Source: Aldrovandia affinis
Taxonomy: Eukaryota > Chordata > Actinopteri > Notacanthiformes > Halosauridae
Length of the DNA stretch: 64,000 nucleotides
Reading direction: 5' to 3'
Assembly (NCBI GenBank): GCA_029706075.1
Contig: JAINUG010000015.1
Location: 2,017,715-2,081,714, forward strand
Position numbers and translations under genes: made by a program. The notes beneath the pieces were generated by a model, which was not told the origin of the DNA, made no database searches, and was given only the letters and a program-made list of their open reading frames with translations. Below, piece by piece: positions 12,237 to 24,189 of the stretch (the first letter of the stretch is position 1; each line of letters begins with the position of its first letter).

Positions 12237-14282
12237 CAGGTGATTGCCAAAATAAAAGAAACACTAATAGAAAGTAAATTTGAAAGCAGTTTCTTCCACA
12301 TAGGTGTGGTTCCTGAATTAATTAAGCAATTAACATACCATCATGCATAGGGTCATGTATACGTATGCTAGGCAGGCCCAGTTGCCCACTATTTTGGCTA
12401 CCAGGGCTAGAAGAAGAGATCTCAGTTACTGGCATGGTTTAGGTCCAACCCCTTAGAGGGCAAGGTAACCGGCAAATAAATACAAAACCATTTTGAGTGA
12501 TCACCTTCATCCTATGGCGAAGCATTTCTACGCTGATGGCTATGGTCTTCCAGGATGGAAATGCCCCCATCTGTAGGGCATGAGTTGTCACTGAATGGTT
12601 TGATGAGCATGAAAACAATATGAAAAATATGCCATGGCCAGCTCAGTCCCCAGATCTCAACCCAATCAAGCACTTATGGGAGATTCTGGAGCGGCAACTG
12701 AGACAGTATTTCCCACCACCATCAACAAAACAGCAAATTATGGAATTTCTCGTGAAAGAATCAACAAAAGTTCCAGACACAAATGCCAAGGATGGAAGCT
12801 GTTCTGGTGGAAAGCCCATCACCCTATTAAGACACTATGGGCCCTATTTTCCAATAGTGATGTTCCAGCACACACTTGTAGAAACAGAATATTTGCCATA
12901 TCCGCCAAGGTTCATTGATGAAGCATTTGTTCTATGGGTTGGTGGCTCTAGGGGTGTGACTATGAAAGCATCAGCACTATGCAAGTTTGGTGTCAAACAC
13001 TATGGGCCAACTATTTAGCGCAAACGTGGCACTCTGTGCAATTTCAGTGATGTTATGCCATATGAACTAGTTATCTGAAATAACATGAGAATGTTTTGTG
13101 AATATTGTGAATTTCCCCCACGTTGAGGCAAATCGTCCAATCCATGGGTAACTTGCAAGCGTAATCAACAGCTAAAAACTATTTCCACAGCTTGTGGTTA
13201 TCAATGCACGGAGTTTGAAGCCAGCAGGCCATCCATCGCTTTCAGTAAGATACACCTGTTAAATAAATATATGTTTGTATGCACATTGTTTTTCTTATGT
13301 GAAATGGTTTTATTCTTTCCATTTGCACTACAGAAAATGCGATAGGCAATATGCGAAGGCGATACCGTGAGCGATACCCTGGGTTTGGTAGCCGGTGTTT
13401 GCCAGACGGCTATCAGTTCGGCTGTACATGCAGTTTCTTCCAGTCTTGTCCAACATGCACATTAGTTTATTACTTTTCCTACACCCGACAGCCAGCAGAG
13501 AACTAAACAGGATTTTTATATGCAATGTGGATTCCCTGGGGTCTGCACACATGTGCAGTTGCGCGCACCATCTGATCATGGTATCATTTATGTGAATCGG
13601 AAGGGGGTCCACTCCATTAATATCCAGGTGGCTTGTGATGCACACTCCAGGGTAACGCATGTAGGCCTACTGCATGACGAACATAAATGAAACAGGCCTA
13701 GTTGCAGTTGTGAGTTTGTTATTTATTGCTTTCCATTTAACAATTACATTAAGTTAGAAGAAAAGAAACATTGTTTTTTTTTAAGTTGAAAAGCCTACAA
13801 ATAAGGAAAAAAAGAGATGGTAAAATAAAACATTTTCTTTTAACAATGTAGGTCTCAAAATATAAACTCAAATCATGAAAATAACAAATTAATGTGCGCC
13901 TGGTTTTCCCCCTCTGATTCGCGCGCCAACTTTTTTTCTTTTTTCTCCTCTTTTGAGAAGCGCTCCTGGCGCAGCCGCGCAAAACTGTCATGTCAGGAAA
14001 TTGCCAATTTGCTGTAGTGTTAGCGCACTAGTATTTAAAGGGATAGAAAATAGGTGTTCTGATTGGCCATTATGAAACCAAACCCCCACCACACCCACAT
14101 TTTAAAAAAAGAAGTTAATCCAACCTCTTTTACAACTGCGCCGGAGGTGCGCTATCGTCCTAAATCACAAAATTACCGAAATTGCGTTAGACACGCCCTA
14201 AAGCGCCACCGTCTTCGCTTTGCGTCTGCATTACCGATACCATCCTAATTCACCAAAATAGGGCCCTTTATGTTGGTGTTCA
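12237..14282 (+). mobile_element. Tc1-like transposon split by another element
   Basis: After TA at 12235-12236 it starts CAGGTGATTGCCAAAATAAA. The plus strand then carries the end of a Tc1 transposase: MPWPAQSPDLNPIKHLWEIL from about 12632, the family's final catalytic block (D/E of the DDE triad), which falls inside a 132-codon frame beginning at 12620. The N-terminal half of the transposase is missing. At 12838 the element is interrupted by the 1428-bp repeat 12839-14266. A scrap of Tc1 sequence (TTTATGTTGGTGTT) resumes at 14267 and decays before the right terminus. The element at 35574-36299 belongs to the same family. Confidence 0.75.
12839..14266. mobile_element. Non-autonomous TIR element nested in a Tc1 transposon
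   Basis: Starts GGGCCCTATTTT and ends with the exact inverse AAAATAGGGCCC. The right part (about 13960-14230) has the GCGC-rich words (GGCGCAGCCGCGC, AGACACGCCCTAAAGCGCCA) that I associate with a common fish non-autonomous DNA transposon of hAT type. Only about 12 bases of the termini are inverted. The flanks (ACACTAT on the left, TTTATGTT on the right) do not give a clean target duplication, so the class is uncertain. No transposase frame was recognised. Confidence 0.6.
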
Positions 14283-17200
14283 CTATATCTCTTGTGATGT
14301 TATGGGAGATATCACAGATCCTATCACATCCAGTGTGCCATTGCTCGTGATTTTAGCTTCTTTTTTTTACTTTGTGCCTTTGTCCGACATTTTCAAACCG
14401 TGTTTTTCAAATGATGTAATTACTGCCTTGCAATTAGTGTTGTTTATCAATGGTCTGTTTCTAATTTCATCAGGGATATTTCACTGTTAAAAACCTAACT
14501 CAGAGTTAATAAAACTGTTGGTTATTTGTGTTGGTTATTATTATTATTATTTATTTATTTTCCTCACAGCAACCCCAATACTGTCACTAAAGTTACGTGC
14601 AATCGTAAACAGTCAGGCTGGTAAATATCAGGAGGCACTTTTAAGTTTTTTTTTCTCTCAGGGCATTACTAATACTGTAGGTAGAGAAGTAAAGCAGTTC
14701 TTCCTTTAGCACCACTGTCAGCAGATTGTGGCCTGACATCCTGAGGAATGTTCCAGATCCTCATCATGTGGCAGTGTGTCCTGGTTTCAGCCTCCTCCAC
14801 CCCCACCACCCATCCCAGGCACATCATCCTGGCGCAGCCCAACCTTGTGCGACAGCTAGGCCTTGATAGATCAGTGATGATTTTTTCCATACTTTTTTTA
14901 GCATCACTATGTGCTGTCAGGACATTAATGCTGTGAATTATGAGGCAAAATATAATTGTTAATGAGCTGGGACACCAGCTCTCAGAAAAAACCCTGCACC
15001 GCCATCTTAATCACTTTCACAGTGACTCCAAGTTCGCCCTACCTTTGCCAAATTCAGACACATGCACAAAGCTCTGACTAGTTGTTGTGAAAGCAGTTAC
15101 AGATTTAATTTTCCCTCTTCATTGGTAGAAATATATTCAGTAGAAAAACATCCTTCTCCCTGCATGAAACAATTTCATAAACATTAACCTTTAATGGTGT
15201 TGATTCAGCGATGGCGCTCATATTGTGGAATAATGTCCTACTATTCAACACATCACATTGTTAATGGAACATTTTTTCAGGGAAACATTTAATATACCTT
15301 TTTTCAGCTCAGATTGTCTTACGTATAAACAATCTGCTGTTTTTTTATCAGCAACATTCAGGTACTACAAGCTTTGTAAACAAGGCCAAACAAGATTACG
15401 TATGGTGTTGTCAACTTTAATAAAGTCAACGACCAAAAAGGGTGGGGGGGGAACAAAAATGTTTTTCATAAAACATCACCCTGGCATTTACGTGGTCATA
15501 ACACCAAAGAATAAAAGGTTGTTTCGCGTGAATTCACACGAGAGCACAAGCATTGCTTGTTTTTTCACTTCAAAACTATGCATATCAAAATGTGATATTT
15601 CCAGATTATGCCCTGCTGTCCCCCTCATGTAGAGTGAAAAGGTGCAATGTGACCTCTTGAACTCAAGTGAGGTTGTCAAGAACCTGACCTGATTCAGTAT
15701 GTTCTCAACCACAGCACGTCAAACCCCATGGGACCTAACCTTACTGCATCACTGCCCACGACCTCCAGCTCTCTGTGGTGTATTTATGTCTCCCAACCTC
15801 AGGTCTGGCTCAAGTGAACTGAGTTGCCACTGACACAAAGTGCTTTATGGAAAACACCTAGGGGTGCTATTTGTCTGGTGAACTATGGCAAATCCAAATT
15901 ACTCTGTACTTTTTCCTGGCAGCATGTTATGCAATTAAATAGGAATATCTATCAGGGGGGAAATGAGATCCATGAAGACATTTTGACCACAACCTTTACA
16001 TTTACTCTGACGTTTTATTAAAGAATTCCAGCCAGATCAGTCGTGGAAAATTATGTTACTCAATATGTTACTCATATTTCAATGTTATCAGGCGTCATTG
16101 CCAGACAGATGTTTTTCAAGTAGAAAGAGAAGACGACTGTCCCTATATTGTTTATTTTCTACTGAGTTTCTCTGCTTTTGTAATATTAATAGTGTGAATT
16201 CTTGTGGAACTGATTTGATTAAAATAAATCAGAATGTTGCAGTGGTGCTGGGAGCATTTGGTTTTACATAATTCATCTGCCGCTCCACACTGCGTACACC
16301 CATACCGTTATACTGCTCTTTATGGTTAAAGTACAGCTGAAGAAAAATAAATCCTTCTCAAAGCTGCATTACCTCTAGATTAAAGGCAAATAAATATTTA
16401 TGTTTTTGGATGTGCCACAGTTTTGTGATGACCTAGTTTCAGATGGCAAAATGACGAGGACTGCTTGAGTGCCATTGCACCTTTTCTGGAAACTCATGCT
16501 GTTTCTAAGGCATCTGTTATCTGAGTGAGACCACACATACAAAGCTATATGATGATAGGCCAGTTGATTTATTACGTGGGCACAACAGTTCCCAAAGTAG
16601 TTGCAGCGGTTCCATTGGACCTTCATCATGGTTGCTGTCTATTCTCTTTAGCCACCTAAATCTAGGTTATAAATCTAGGTTAAATCTAACTATGCCTATC
16701 AAGTATCAACCCCAATAGCAAATGTTATCACGAGTTTAAGAATCTGTTAAATAACTAATTCAATAAAACACATTTTGTTTTGTTCATCATCTTGATGTTG
16801 GGTTATCCCCTCTGAGTTTCTGTTTGAAAGCTGTTGACTTTCCACTTCCTACTAGTCATTCTGATAGAGGCATTAAACAGCTCCCTTTAACCTGACAAAA
16901 ATGTTCTATTGTTATGGTATGTACATATACAATGAGTATTTTTGGTTTAATTAATTAAATAGATTCAATAGTGCTTCAATTCTATAATACAATGATATGG
17001 ACATTTATCAGGAAAAACCCCCCAGTAATGACAAATGATAGGCCTGATTTTGTTTTGGCCATTTCACAAACTTCATTTGGAGAAAGGTGACCTGTTAAGA
17101 CTGTAATTTCTCCAGACTTTGTACATATGTGGCACATAACTGGTTTATAGGGGATTTGATAACACAGAATATGCAACTGGTAGTTTTTGTGGCTCTCAGG

Positions 17201-17477
17201 TTTTAACATTTGTCTTACCTTTTACACTATTCAAGGTGTCTCTGTAGCCTACTTATCAACTGCTATGTTTTTTATATTAAATATATGATAGGTATGAATA
17301 GTTTTAAGGCCAAATATTTTTGATCATGTTGTATTTGCTTGAAGTTGTCTGTCTTGTGGTACTTACAGTGCATGACTGTATTCATTAGATTAGGTATTGG
17401 TTTACCATCAAGGACCATGTTAGTGTTTTCATTAATACGGTCATGGGTTATCCTCTGGGATCAAATGTGCATTACAC
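14283..17477. other. Intronic DNA, nothing recognised
   Basis: AT-rich. A short TTA microsatellite lies at about 14533-14556. The longest frames (124 codons from 15258 plus; 84 codons at 16375-16629 minus) lack recognisable domains. Confidence 0.45.
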
Positions 17478-18312
17478 GATTTCTTTATTGTCATTGTACT
17501 GCTACAACAAAATTAAAACAACACTCCTAGTGGGGCTACAATATAAAATAGAAATAAATACAAAATAGACATGGGAGCAAAAGTCCGATACACTGTACAT
17601 ACACCCACACACACACACTTATTTAAGAAGACTAGTATAAATGCTAAGACATTCACACCACACACTTGCTACATATTGCACATGTAAGATAGATATTGCA
17701 CTTATTATAAGTTATATTGCACAACAATGGATATTACTCTTATTATAAGTTATATTGCACATGGGAGTTTGTATTGAGGCATCATGACTAAAATGCTGAG
17801 CTGCTAGGCAGCATGGACTAAAATGCTATAGTGCATGGGAGCTGTCTTTCAGTGCAGCATTCAGGACAGTGATGGCCCTGGGATAAAAACTGTTCAGTAA
17901 TCTTGTGGTGTGTGTTTTGACAGTCCTGTAGCGTCTGCCTGATGGCAGGAGGGCAAACAAGTGATGCCCGGGGTGGGTGGGGTCCTTGGTGATGCTGGTG
18001 GCTTTTTCTCAGGGAGCGGGAGGTGTAGAGGTCCTGGATGGCAGGGAGCTGGGTGTTGGTGGTCTTCTGGGCTGAGTTGACGACTCTCTGTAGAGCCTTC
18101 TTCTCAGCCACAGAGCAGCTTCCATACCACACACAGATCCCGTAGGTCAGGACACTCTCAATGGTGCAGCGGTAGAAGGACACCAGATGCTGTTGGGAGA
18201 TGTTGATTTTCCTGAGTGACCTCAGGAAGTACAGCCGCTGTTGTGCCTTCTTCACCAGAGAGTGTGTGTTGTTGGACCATGAGAGATCATCGATATGTAC
18301 TGACCATCGATA
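17478..18312 (-). mobile_element. LINE fragment (L2-like), 3' end with reverse transcriptase C-terminus
   Basis: A minus-strand frame of 173 codons (18339 down to 17818) contains AQQRLYFLRSLRKINIS, LVSFYRCTIESVLTYGICVW and KALQRVVNSAQKT, which match the region just after the reverse transcriptase domain of L2-clade LINEs. After its stop the minus strand continues into a 3' region with repeated TATTGCAC words (17585-17800) and a terminal GACAATAAAG-like end near 17480, typical of L2 tails. The element is 5' truncated, as most LINE insertions are, and abuts a Tc1-like element on its upstream side. Confidence 0.8.
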
Positions 18313-18325
18313 TGTACGATATATA

Positions 18326-19385
18326 GACTCAGTGGCCACTTTATTAGGTACACCTTTCTAGTACTGGGTAGGATCCCCCTTTGCCCCTAGAACAGCCTGA
18401 ATTCTTCATGGCATGGATTCACCATGGTGCTGGAAACATTCCTCAGAGATCCTGGTTCATGTTGACATGATAGCATCACGCAGTTGCTGCTAATTTGTCA
18501 GCTGCACATTCATGTCACAAATCTCCCATTCCACCACATCCCAAAGGTGCTCTATTGGACTCAGATCTGGTGACTGTGGAGGCCATTGGAGTACACTGAA
18601 CTCATTGTCATGTTCGTGGAACCAGCTGGAGATGACATGTGCTTTGTGACATGGCGTATTATCCTGCTGGAAGTAACCATTAGAAGATGGGTAGACTGTG
18701 GCCATAAAGGGATGCACATGGTCAGCAACAAGACTCAGGTAGGCTGTGGCATTTAAACAATGCTCAATTGGTATTAAGGGGCCTAATGTGTGCCAAGAAA
18801 ACATTCCCCACACCATTACACCACCACCACCAGCTTGAATTGTTGTCTTGTTTTAGTGAGCCTGTGCCCACTGTAGCCTCCCTTTCCTGTTCTTAGCTGA
18901 CAAGAGTGTAACCAGGTGTGGTCTTCTGCTGCTGTAGCCCATCCACTTCAAGGTTCGACGTGTTGTGAATTCAGAGATGCTCTTCTGCATACCACTGTTG
19001 TAATGTGTGGTTATTTGAGTTACTGCCACCTTCCTGTCAGCTTGAACCAGTCTGGCCATTCTCCTCTGACCTCTATCATTAACAAGGCATTTTCACCCAC
19101 AGAACTGCTGCTCACTGGATGTTTTTTGTTTTTTGCACCATTTTCTGTAAACTCTAGAGACTGTTGTGTGTGAAAATCCCATGAGATGAGCAGTTTCTGA
19201 GATACTCACACCACCCTGTCTGGCACCAACAATCATTCCACGGTGAAATTCACTTAGATCACATTTCTTCCCCATTCTGATTTTTGATCTGAAAAACAAC
19301 TGAACCTCTTGACCATGTCTGCATGCTTTTATGCATCGAGTTGCTGCCACATGATTGGCTGATTAGATAATTGCATTAACAAGCT
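18326..19385 (-). pseudogene. Tc1-like transposon with broken transposase gene
   Basis: The left terminus at TA 18324-18325 reads GACTCAGTGGCCACTTTATT, the terminal repeat of a well-known fish Tc1 family. The transposase reads on the minus strand in pieces. The N-terminal helix-turn-helix part is at 19350-19093 (KKCDLSEFHRGMIVGARQGG, then SHTTVSRVYRKW), a middle piece at 19059-18853, and the catalytic part at 18816-18490 (MVWGMFSW, FQQDNTPCHKA, WPPQSPDLSPIEHLWD), which holds the second Asp and the last acidic residue of the DDE triad. Stops and frameshifts separate the pieces. The transposase-start side ends near 19385 without its terminal repeat. Confidence 0.9.
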
Positions 19386-19689
19386 TACATATGGGTGTGT
19401 GTCACTCACCTCATTTCTGAAAATGTAATTATTCATTGAGATAGTAATATGTTTATTCCTTAAGAAGTAGCTTCACAAAGTCCATCAACCTCTTAGTGTT
19501 GCATGACGGAACTGCAGGTTAATGAGAGAACTGAGGAATTTTGCATGGCCATATACAATTGAATCCTTATGTACCTTTTGTGACTTGTTTTTCTTACAAA
19601 TGTCTGCAATTAAACCTTGATTGAATTACTAGTGCTTAATCCATTACATTTACTAAGAGGCTAGTTAAATAGTCAGCCAAGTCATCTAG

Positions 19690-19850
19690 GCGGCTGTGTA
19701 GTGTCATGGTTAGGGAACTGAGCTTGTAACTCAAAGGTTGCCAGTTCGATTCCCAGGTGGGGGCACTGCCGTTGTACCCTTAAGCAAGGTACTTAACCTG
19801 AATTGCTTCAGTAAAAATATCCAGCTGTATAAATGGTTGTATGTAAAGAA
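19690..19850 (+). mobile_element. tRNA-derived SINE, family C, 3' truncated
   Basis: The head contains TCATGGTTAGGGAACTGAGC (box A-like) and AGTTCGATTCCC (box B-like), followed by GGTACTTAACCTGAATTGCT and ATATCCAGCTGTATAAATGG. The same sequence appears in reverse at 28016-28236. The AGCGACTTAC/TCTTATCC tail found in that copy is missing here. Confidence 0.8.
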
Positions 19851-22251
19851 ATGTCAATTGTGTAAGTCATATGTATAATGGATAATGTAAAAATGTATCA
19901 AACTAAGGTTTCCTCTAAGATAAATCCTTAAGTGTAATGCTGGTGAATGACTGTACTCATTTTTTACTAATAATGTGTGTCTGGTTACACAATGGCTTTG
20001 ATAGGATAATGTTCTGTAGGCTATTTGACAAACACATATCCCATTCACTCGTGAATGCAATGTTTACTTATCGTATCTCCTTTTAGTACTTCAAAAATGA
20101 ATAGGCTGGCAGTAATAATGTATGTGCCTGGATAACTGCCAAGATATGTATGAATTTCTAAAACAAATGTAATTGATGACTATGAGAGACTATGCCAAAC
20201 AATATTCTCTGAATACATTCCTGAGAAAAGTGTACTATTCTGTTTGTCCAAGTGATGAAGAGTAAATTAACTCCTTTCAGATTCTGTAAATTAAGTAAAT
20301 TGACCGACAAAAGCTTATTGGCTATTTAGCTGTAAGAAATACTTCTAGCATGGTACTGCACTTAAATACCTTCACTGGTTCACTATTGATGCTCACGTGT
20401 GCTAAAAATTCCTAGAACTCCTCAGCGGTGGAATCTCGTGTCCACTGACATTGAAACTGCAGTTGATACTGCCCTCAGGCTATAGACTATAAGACTATCG
20501 CATATAATTCAGTTTAGACTATATTTATCATATCAAGCTCTCTTGTATTTTCTATTCCATCTTTCTTTTTGTTTTTGTAATTGCTTTCAAGTGACCTACT
20601 TTTGTCTTTGTGTCATATCCCATTCAACAATATCAAAGAATGGACCACATTGGCCAAAACTGAAATATTACTTCATATTTACACATACATATTGTGTGTG
20701 TGTTTTTTGTTGTGATTATATGGGTGAACACTGACTGAATTAATTACTCTTGATAATGGCATTTGCTAGCTAAGTAAATACATTTATGTATAAATACCAC
20801 TATATTGTTCACATTATTTACACACATAGTGTCAAAGTGAATAAGAAACACATAAAGGTAAATCCTAATGGTGATTCATTTAACATTAGGTCCATATGAA
20901 TATGAACACATTTGTAATGCTTTAAAAAAAAACAGAATTAACCTGAATAATGTCCAGTAATTATTTGGAAGAGGCAGGTTGAAATAAAATTCTATGTATC
21001 TTTACAGTCTGTTATTTCATAAGAACGTACTGACATATGATACTGTGTATGAGTATGATGCTGACTAGTAATTCAATAAATAGTGTATGATGTCAATTTT
21101 ATAACATCCTCAGTTATCAGGTGCAAGCTCTGAAGCAGCCAATTAACATTATATCAATCGAGCTTGATAAACACCCTTGTGGTCTTGTGATCTGAAACTT
21201 CACGATCCCAAAGGCCTCATATACCTCAGCCTATAAAGCACTACTTTGCGTCATCTTCCAGTGTGGGCTTGGCGGCATCAAAACCAATAATGGTCATGCG
21301 CCACCATCCTAAATGGACTCATAATAAATGATGATACCTGCATCTCTCTTACATACAATTTCTAAAACTTTCCTTCTAATACACCTGTCATTACTAGATA
21401 GCTCTATTTGCTAGAGCAGTGGTTTTACAAATGCGTGCCCACATGAGATGTCTTGCGTGCCTGCAGAGCTATACTACTACAGCTTTATTACTGTGCTCAC
21501 GTAACAAAATAATAATTAAAAAAAATATGTATTCCTATTGTGACTGCTGTTCAGTCCACTAGATGCCACCAACTGCCCTAAATATATTAACCCTTTAATA
21601 GTCAATATGCGTTTCCACTCAATCTGTAACATTTTAGTAGCCGGTGGTTTAATGATGCAATCTTTTGCCTATTGCTTTAATGAATTTGTGCCAGTCTAAA
21701 TGTTTTGCTGCAGACCACTGGGCTTGAGCATCCACCCAGGACTACACAAGTTTGCCAGCTTCTTTTATACCACAGGCACATACATTATCACTACTTCTGA
21801 GAGTGTATTATGTGATTACTTAATCTATGTTACATAGGTTGCTAGATTGATACCTTTAATTAGTTTGACATATCAAGCTATGTCAGCTGGCATGCCGACT
21901 ACTCATATGATAGGCTCAACAATAATAATAATAGCTAGGCTCAATACTAACTTGTAACTATATGGCTACATGGTACTCAACACTCACTAATGTCTTTAGC
22001 TATGTCAAACTATTTATCTAAAGTAACTATATAGTTAATAAGTACCTAGCTAGCTATAGTAAATTGACATATTGTTACTGTATGTATCAATACATGTGTT
22101 ACTCAGGTATCTAAATCTACAGTGCTATTCAATATTCATATTATAAATAATGTATATGTAGCATATATAAAACAGACATTACATAATATGATTACATAAA
22201 GGTTTATAGCCAGATGTTTTCATACAATACACCTCAAGGCTAACATTGCAC
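19851..22251. other. Intronic DNA, nothing recognised
   Basis: AT-rich sequence (about 22 kb has many TAGCTA words). No exon or repeat with definable ends was seen. Confidence 0.45.
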
Positions 22252-22953
22252 TGTCACGTCCCGTGTTCATGTTCCCCGTAATTAGGTGTTTGTAGTTTAT
22301 TACATGTTTTCCTTGTTGTCCGGTCTGTGTTTTTATTTTCGCTTACCTGTTTCCAGTCTTGCCATTGTATTATTGTTTTCACCTGTTTCTCATTATGTCG
22401 GATGTAGTTAAGCTGTTTATTTCCAGATTGTCTCGTCATTGTATTATTGTTTTCACTTATTCCTTGTGTCTGATTGCAGTCAGCTGCATTCTTGTTAATT
22501 CCTGATAGTTTCTTGTTATGTCTAAATGTATATAAGCTGTGCGTTTTCCCATGTTCATTGCCAGATTGTCTTGTGCTTTGCTTATGCCTACACAACTCTC
22601 CAGCGGTTTCTCTGTTTACCCGTGTATTGTTTCATCGTGTTTTTCTTCATGCTCATCTGTATCCCAGTCTCGTTCCCAACCCACCTGTTCTTGCTCCTTG
22701 TGGTTCCAGTCCCGCTCCTCTCTGTGTTCCCTGGACTGATTTCCCGTTATCGACCTCCGCCTGCCCATTGACCACATCTTGCCTGCCTCTGACACACCTA
22801 AAGCCTGGAACAAACTTTGCCTGTCCCCGACCACTCTTTGGATGCCTGTATTGCCCTGATTGCTCCTGTTTGACCATTGCCTGTTTTTTACGCAATAAAG
22901 GACATTATTGCATTTCTGGGTCCGCGCCTGGTTTTCCTACTCCGTTCCTGACA
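22252..22953 (+). mobile_element. Solo LTR with exact 5-bp target duplication
   Basis: Starts TGTCACGTCC and ends CCTGACA (the TG...CA rule), and is flanked by TGCAC on both sides (22247-22251 and 22954-22958). Inside are a TATATAAG promoter-like box at 22529-22536 and a polyadenylation signal AATAAA at 22894-22899, placed and oriented as in an LTR transcribed on the plus strand. The 702-bp length and lack of internal genes show a solo LTR left by recombination. Frames on both strands here (including 168 codons plus) are by-products. Confidence 0.9.
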
Positions 22954-23489
22954 TGCACAAAGAAACATTGTGCTAACTAATTTATGAATGATTTATTAAC
23001 AATCACTTTCAAGTTAGCTAATCATCTAGCTAAATAGCTCTAAAAAATTAGCTACTGCTGGTGCTGTGAAAAGAAAACTGAGGGAGATTTGAATAGAGGA
23101 GATTACAATGCATCTGTATGGAATTAATATATTTAGATTTACAACACACAGTAAATTATTTCAGGCTGAGGCATGAATGCATTTGGGATGAAAATAGTGT
23201 TAGATCAGGAGGCCATAATTGGAGAGGAATGAAGCCAGATTTTAAAACAGCTCATTGGGTTTCAGAGCTGACGCCTGATACTGCGTTATCAGCTTATCGG
23301 ATCTAGTACTACATTTAGCTACTCACTTTTTCCATTGTGGCATAACGTGAAGGATGATGCTCAGGTGGAATGCAAGGTTTGACTTGTTCCCTCCTCTGGC
23401 TATTACGTTTCCCACATTCTCTGGGAGATCCGTTCTCAACATCATTTTTTTCTGAATCCACATGGATGAACGAGTTTGCTTTTGGGGGG
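22954..23489. other. Short intronic stretch, nothing recognised
   Basis: No features beyond the target-site copy at its left edge and the GGGGG target site at its right edge. Confidence 0.45.
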
Positions 23490-24189
23490 TGTCACACGCC
23501 AGGTGACAATTCCTGGACTGGAGCAGAGCAGCCGATGGTAATAACTGACAGAGTGGGGTTTTGCTGGTCTACGGATAAAGGGTAAAATAAAATAAACAAA
23601 ACACTTGCCGTGAAGCTTTTGGGCAAAAGCAATTAACTAAAATAAGAAACTAAAATAAACCAACAATAAATGAAAGCCCCACCTCCTCCGAGGGGGGAAT
23701 CCCCTTTCGGGGAACTCACAGTCAGCGGCTTTCCACACCGCCTTCATACATTCACATTTAACACACTGCTCTTAAATAGGCTTACTTTCTGCCTGGCTCA
23801 GGTGGGACTCGTGAGGCAATCACCTGTCTAACATTCACACACCTAATCACAAAACACCAAACAATTGACAAACCACACCCACTCACATTCTCACACACAA
23901 ACAGGTAAGTGAATGATCACTTACCAATCAATATCAATTAAATAATAATTCAATCAATTATGGCCTTTGGAGCAGTGAGACTATCCGGAGGCAGGTTTAG
24001 CACTCTAGAGTGTGAACTATTGCCCGGAAGGTTGCTCCAAAGGCTATAATTGATTTAATTATTATTAAACACCCTGTGAGAGTGCCAAACCTGCCCCCGG
24101 AAAGTCTCACTGCTCCAAAGGCCTCCACAACATGGAAAAACCAAGGCGACCCTGCCACTCCCATGTTTCAGAGACCAATGCCCTCCACA
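23490..24189 (+). mobile_element. Solo LTR, copy 2 of the 1/55266 family, shortened and rearranged
   Basis: Starts TGTCACACGCC and ends GCCCTCCACA, flanked by GGGGG at 23485-23489 and 24190-24194 (5-bp duplication). At 700 bp it lacks the roughly 600-bp CA- and GAGA-rich middle present in the 55266 copy. Its right half holds a long inverted repeat: 23962-24006 (starting GGCCTTTGGAGCAGTGAGAC) pairs with 24079-24123, around a 72-base loop. Part of the loop (24020-24066) is also the inverse of 23941-23975. In the 55266 copy the corresponding segment is in the opposite orientation. Confidence 0.9.

Noticed and set aside
18853-19350. A functional transposase gene
   Set aside because: The transposase is split into at least three pieces by stops or frameshifts, and one terminal repeat is missing.
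22474-22980. 168-codon plus-strand frame
   Set aside because: It lies inside a solo LTR with TG...CA ends and an exact target duplication, and has low-complexity Cys/Pro/Leu content.
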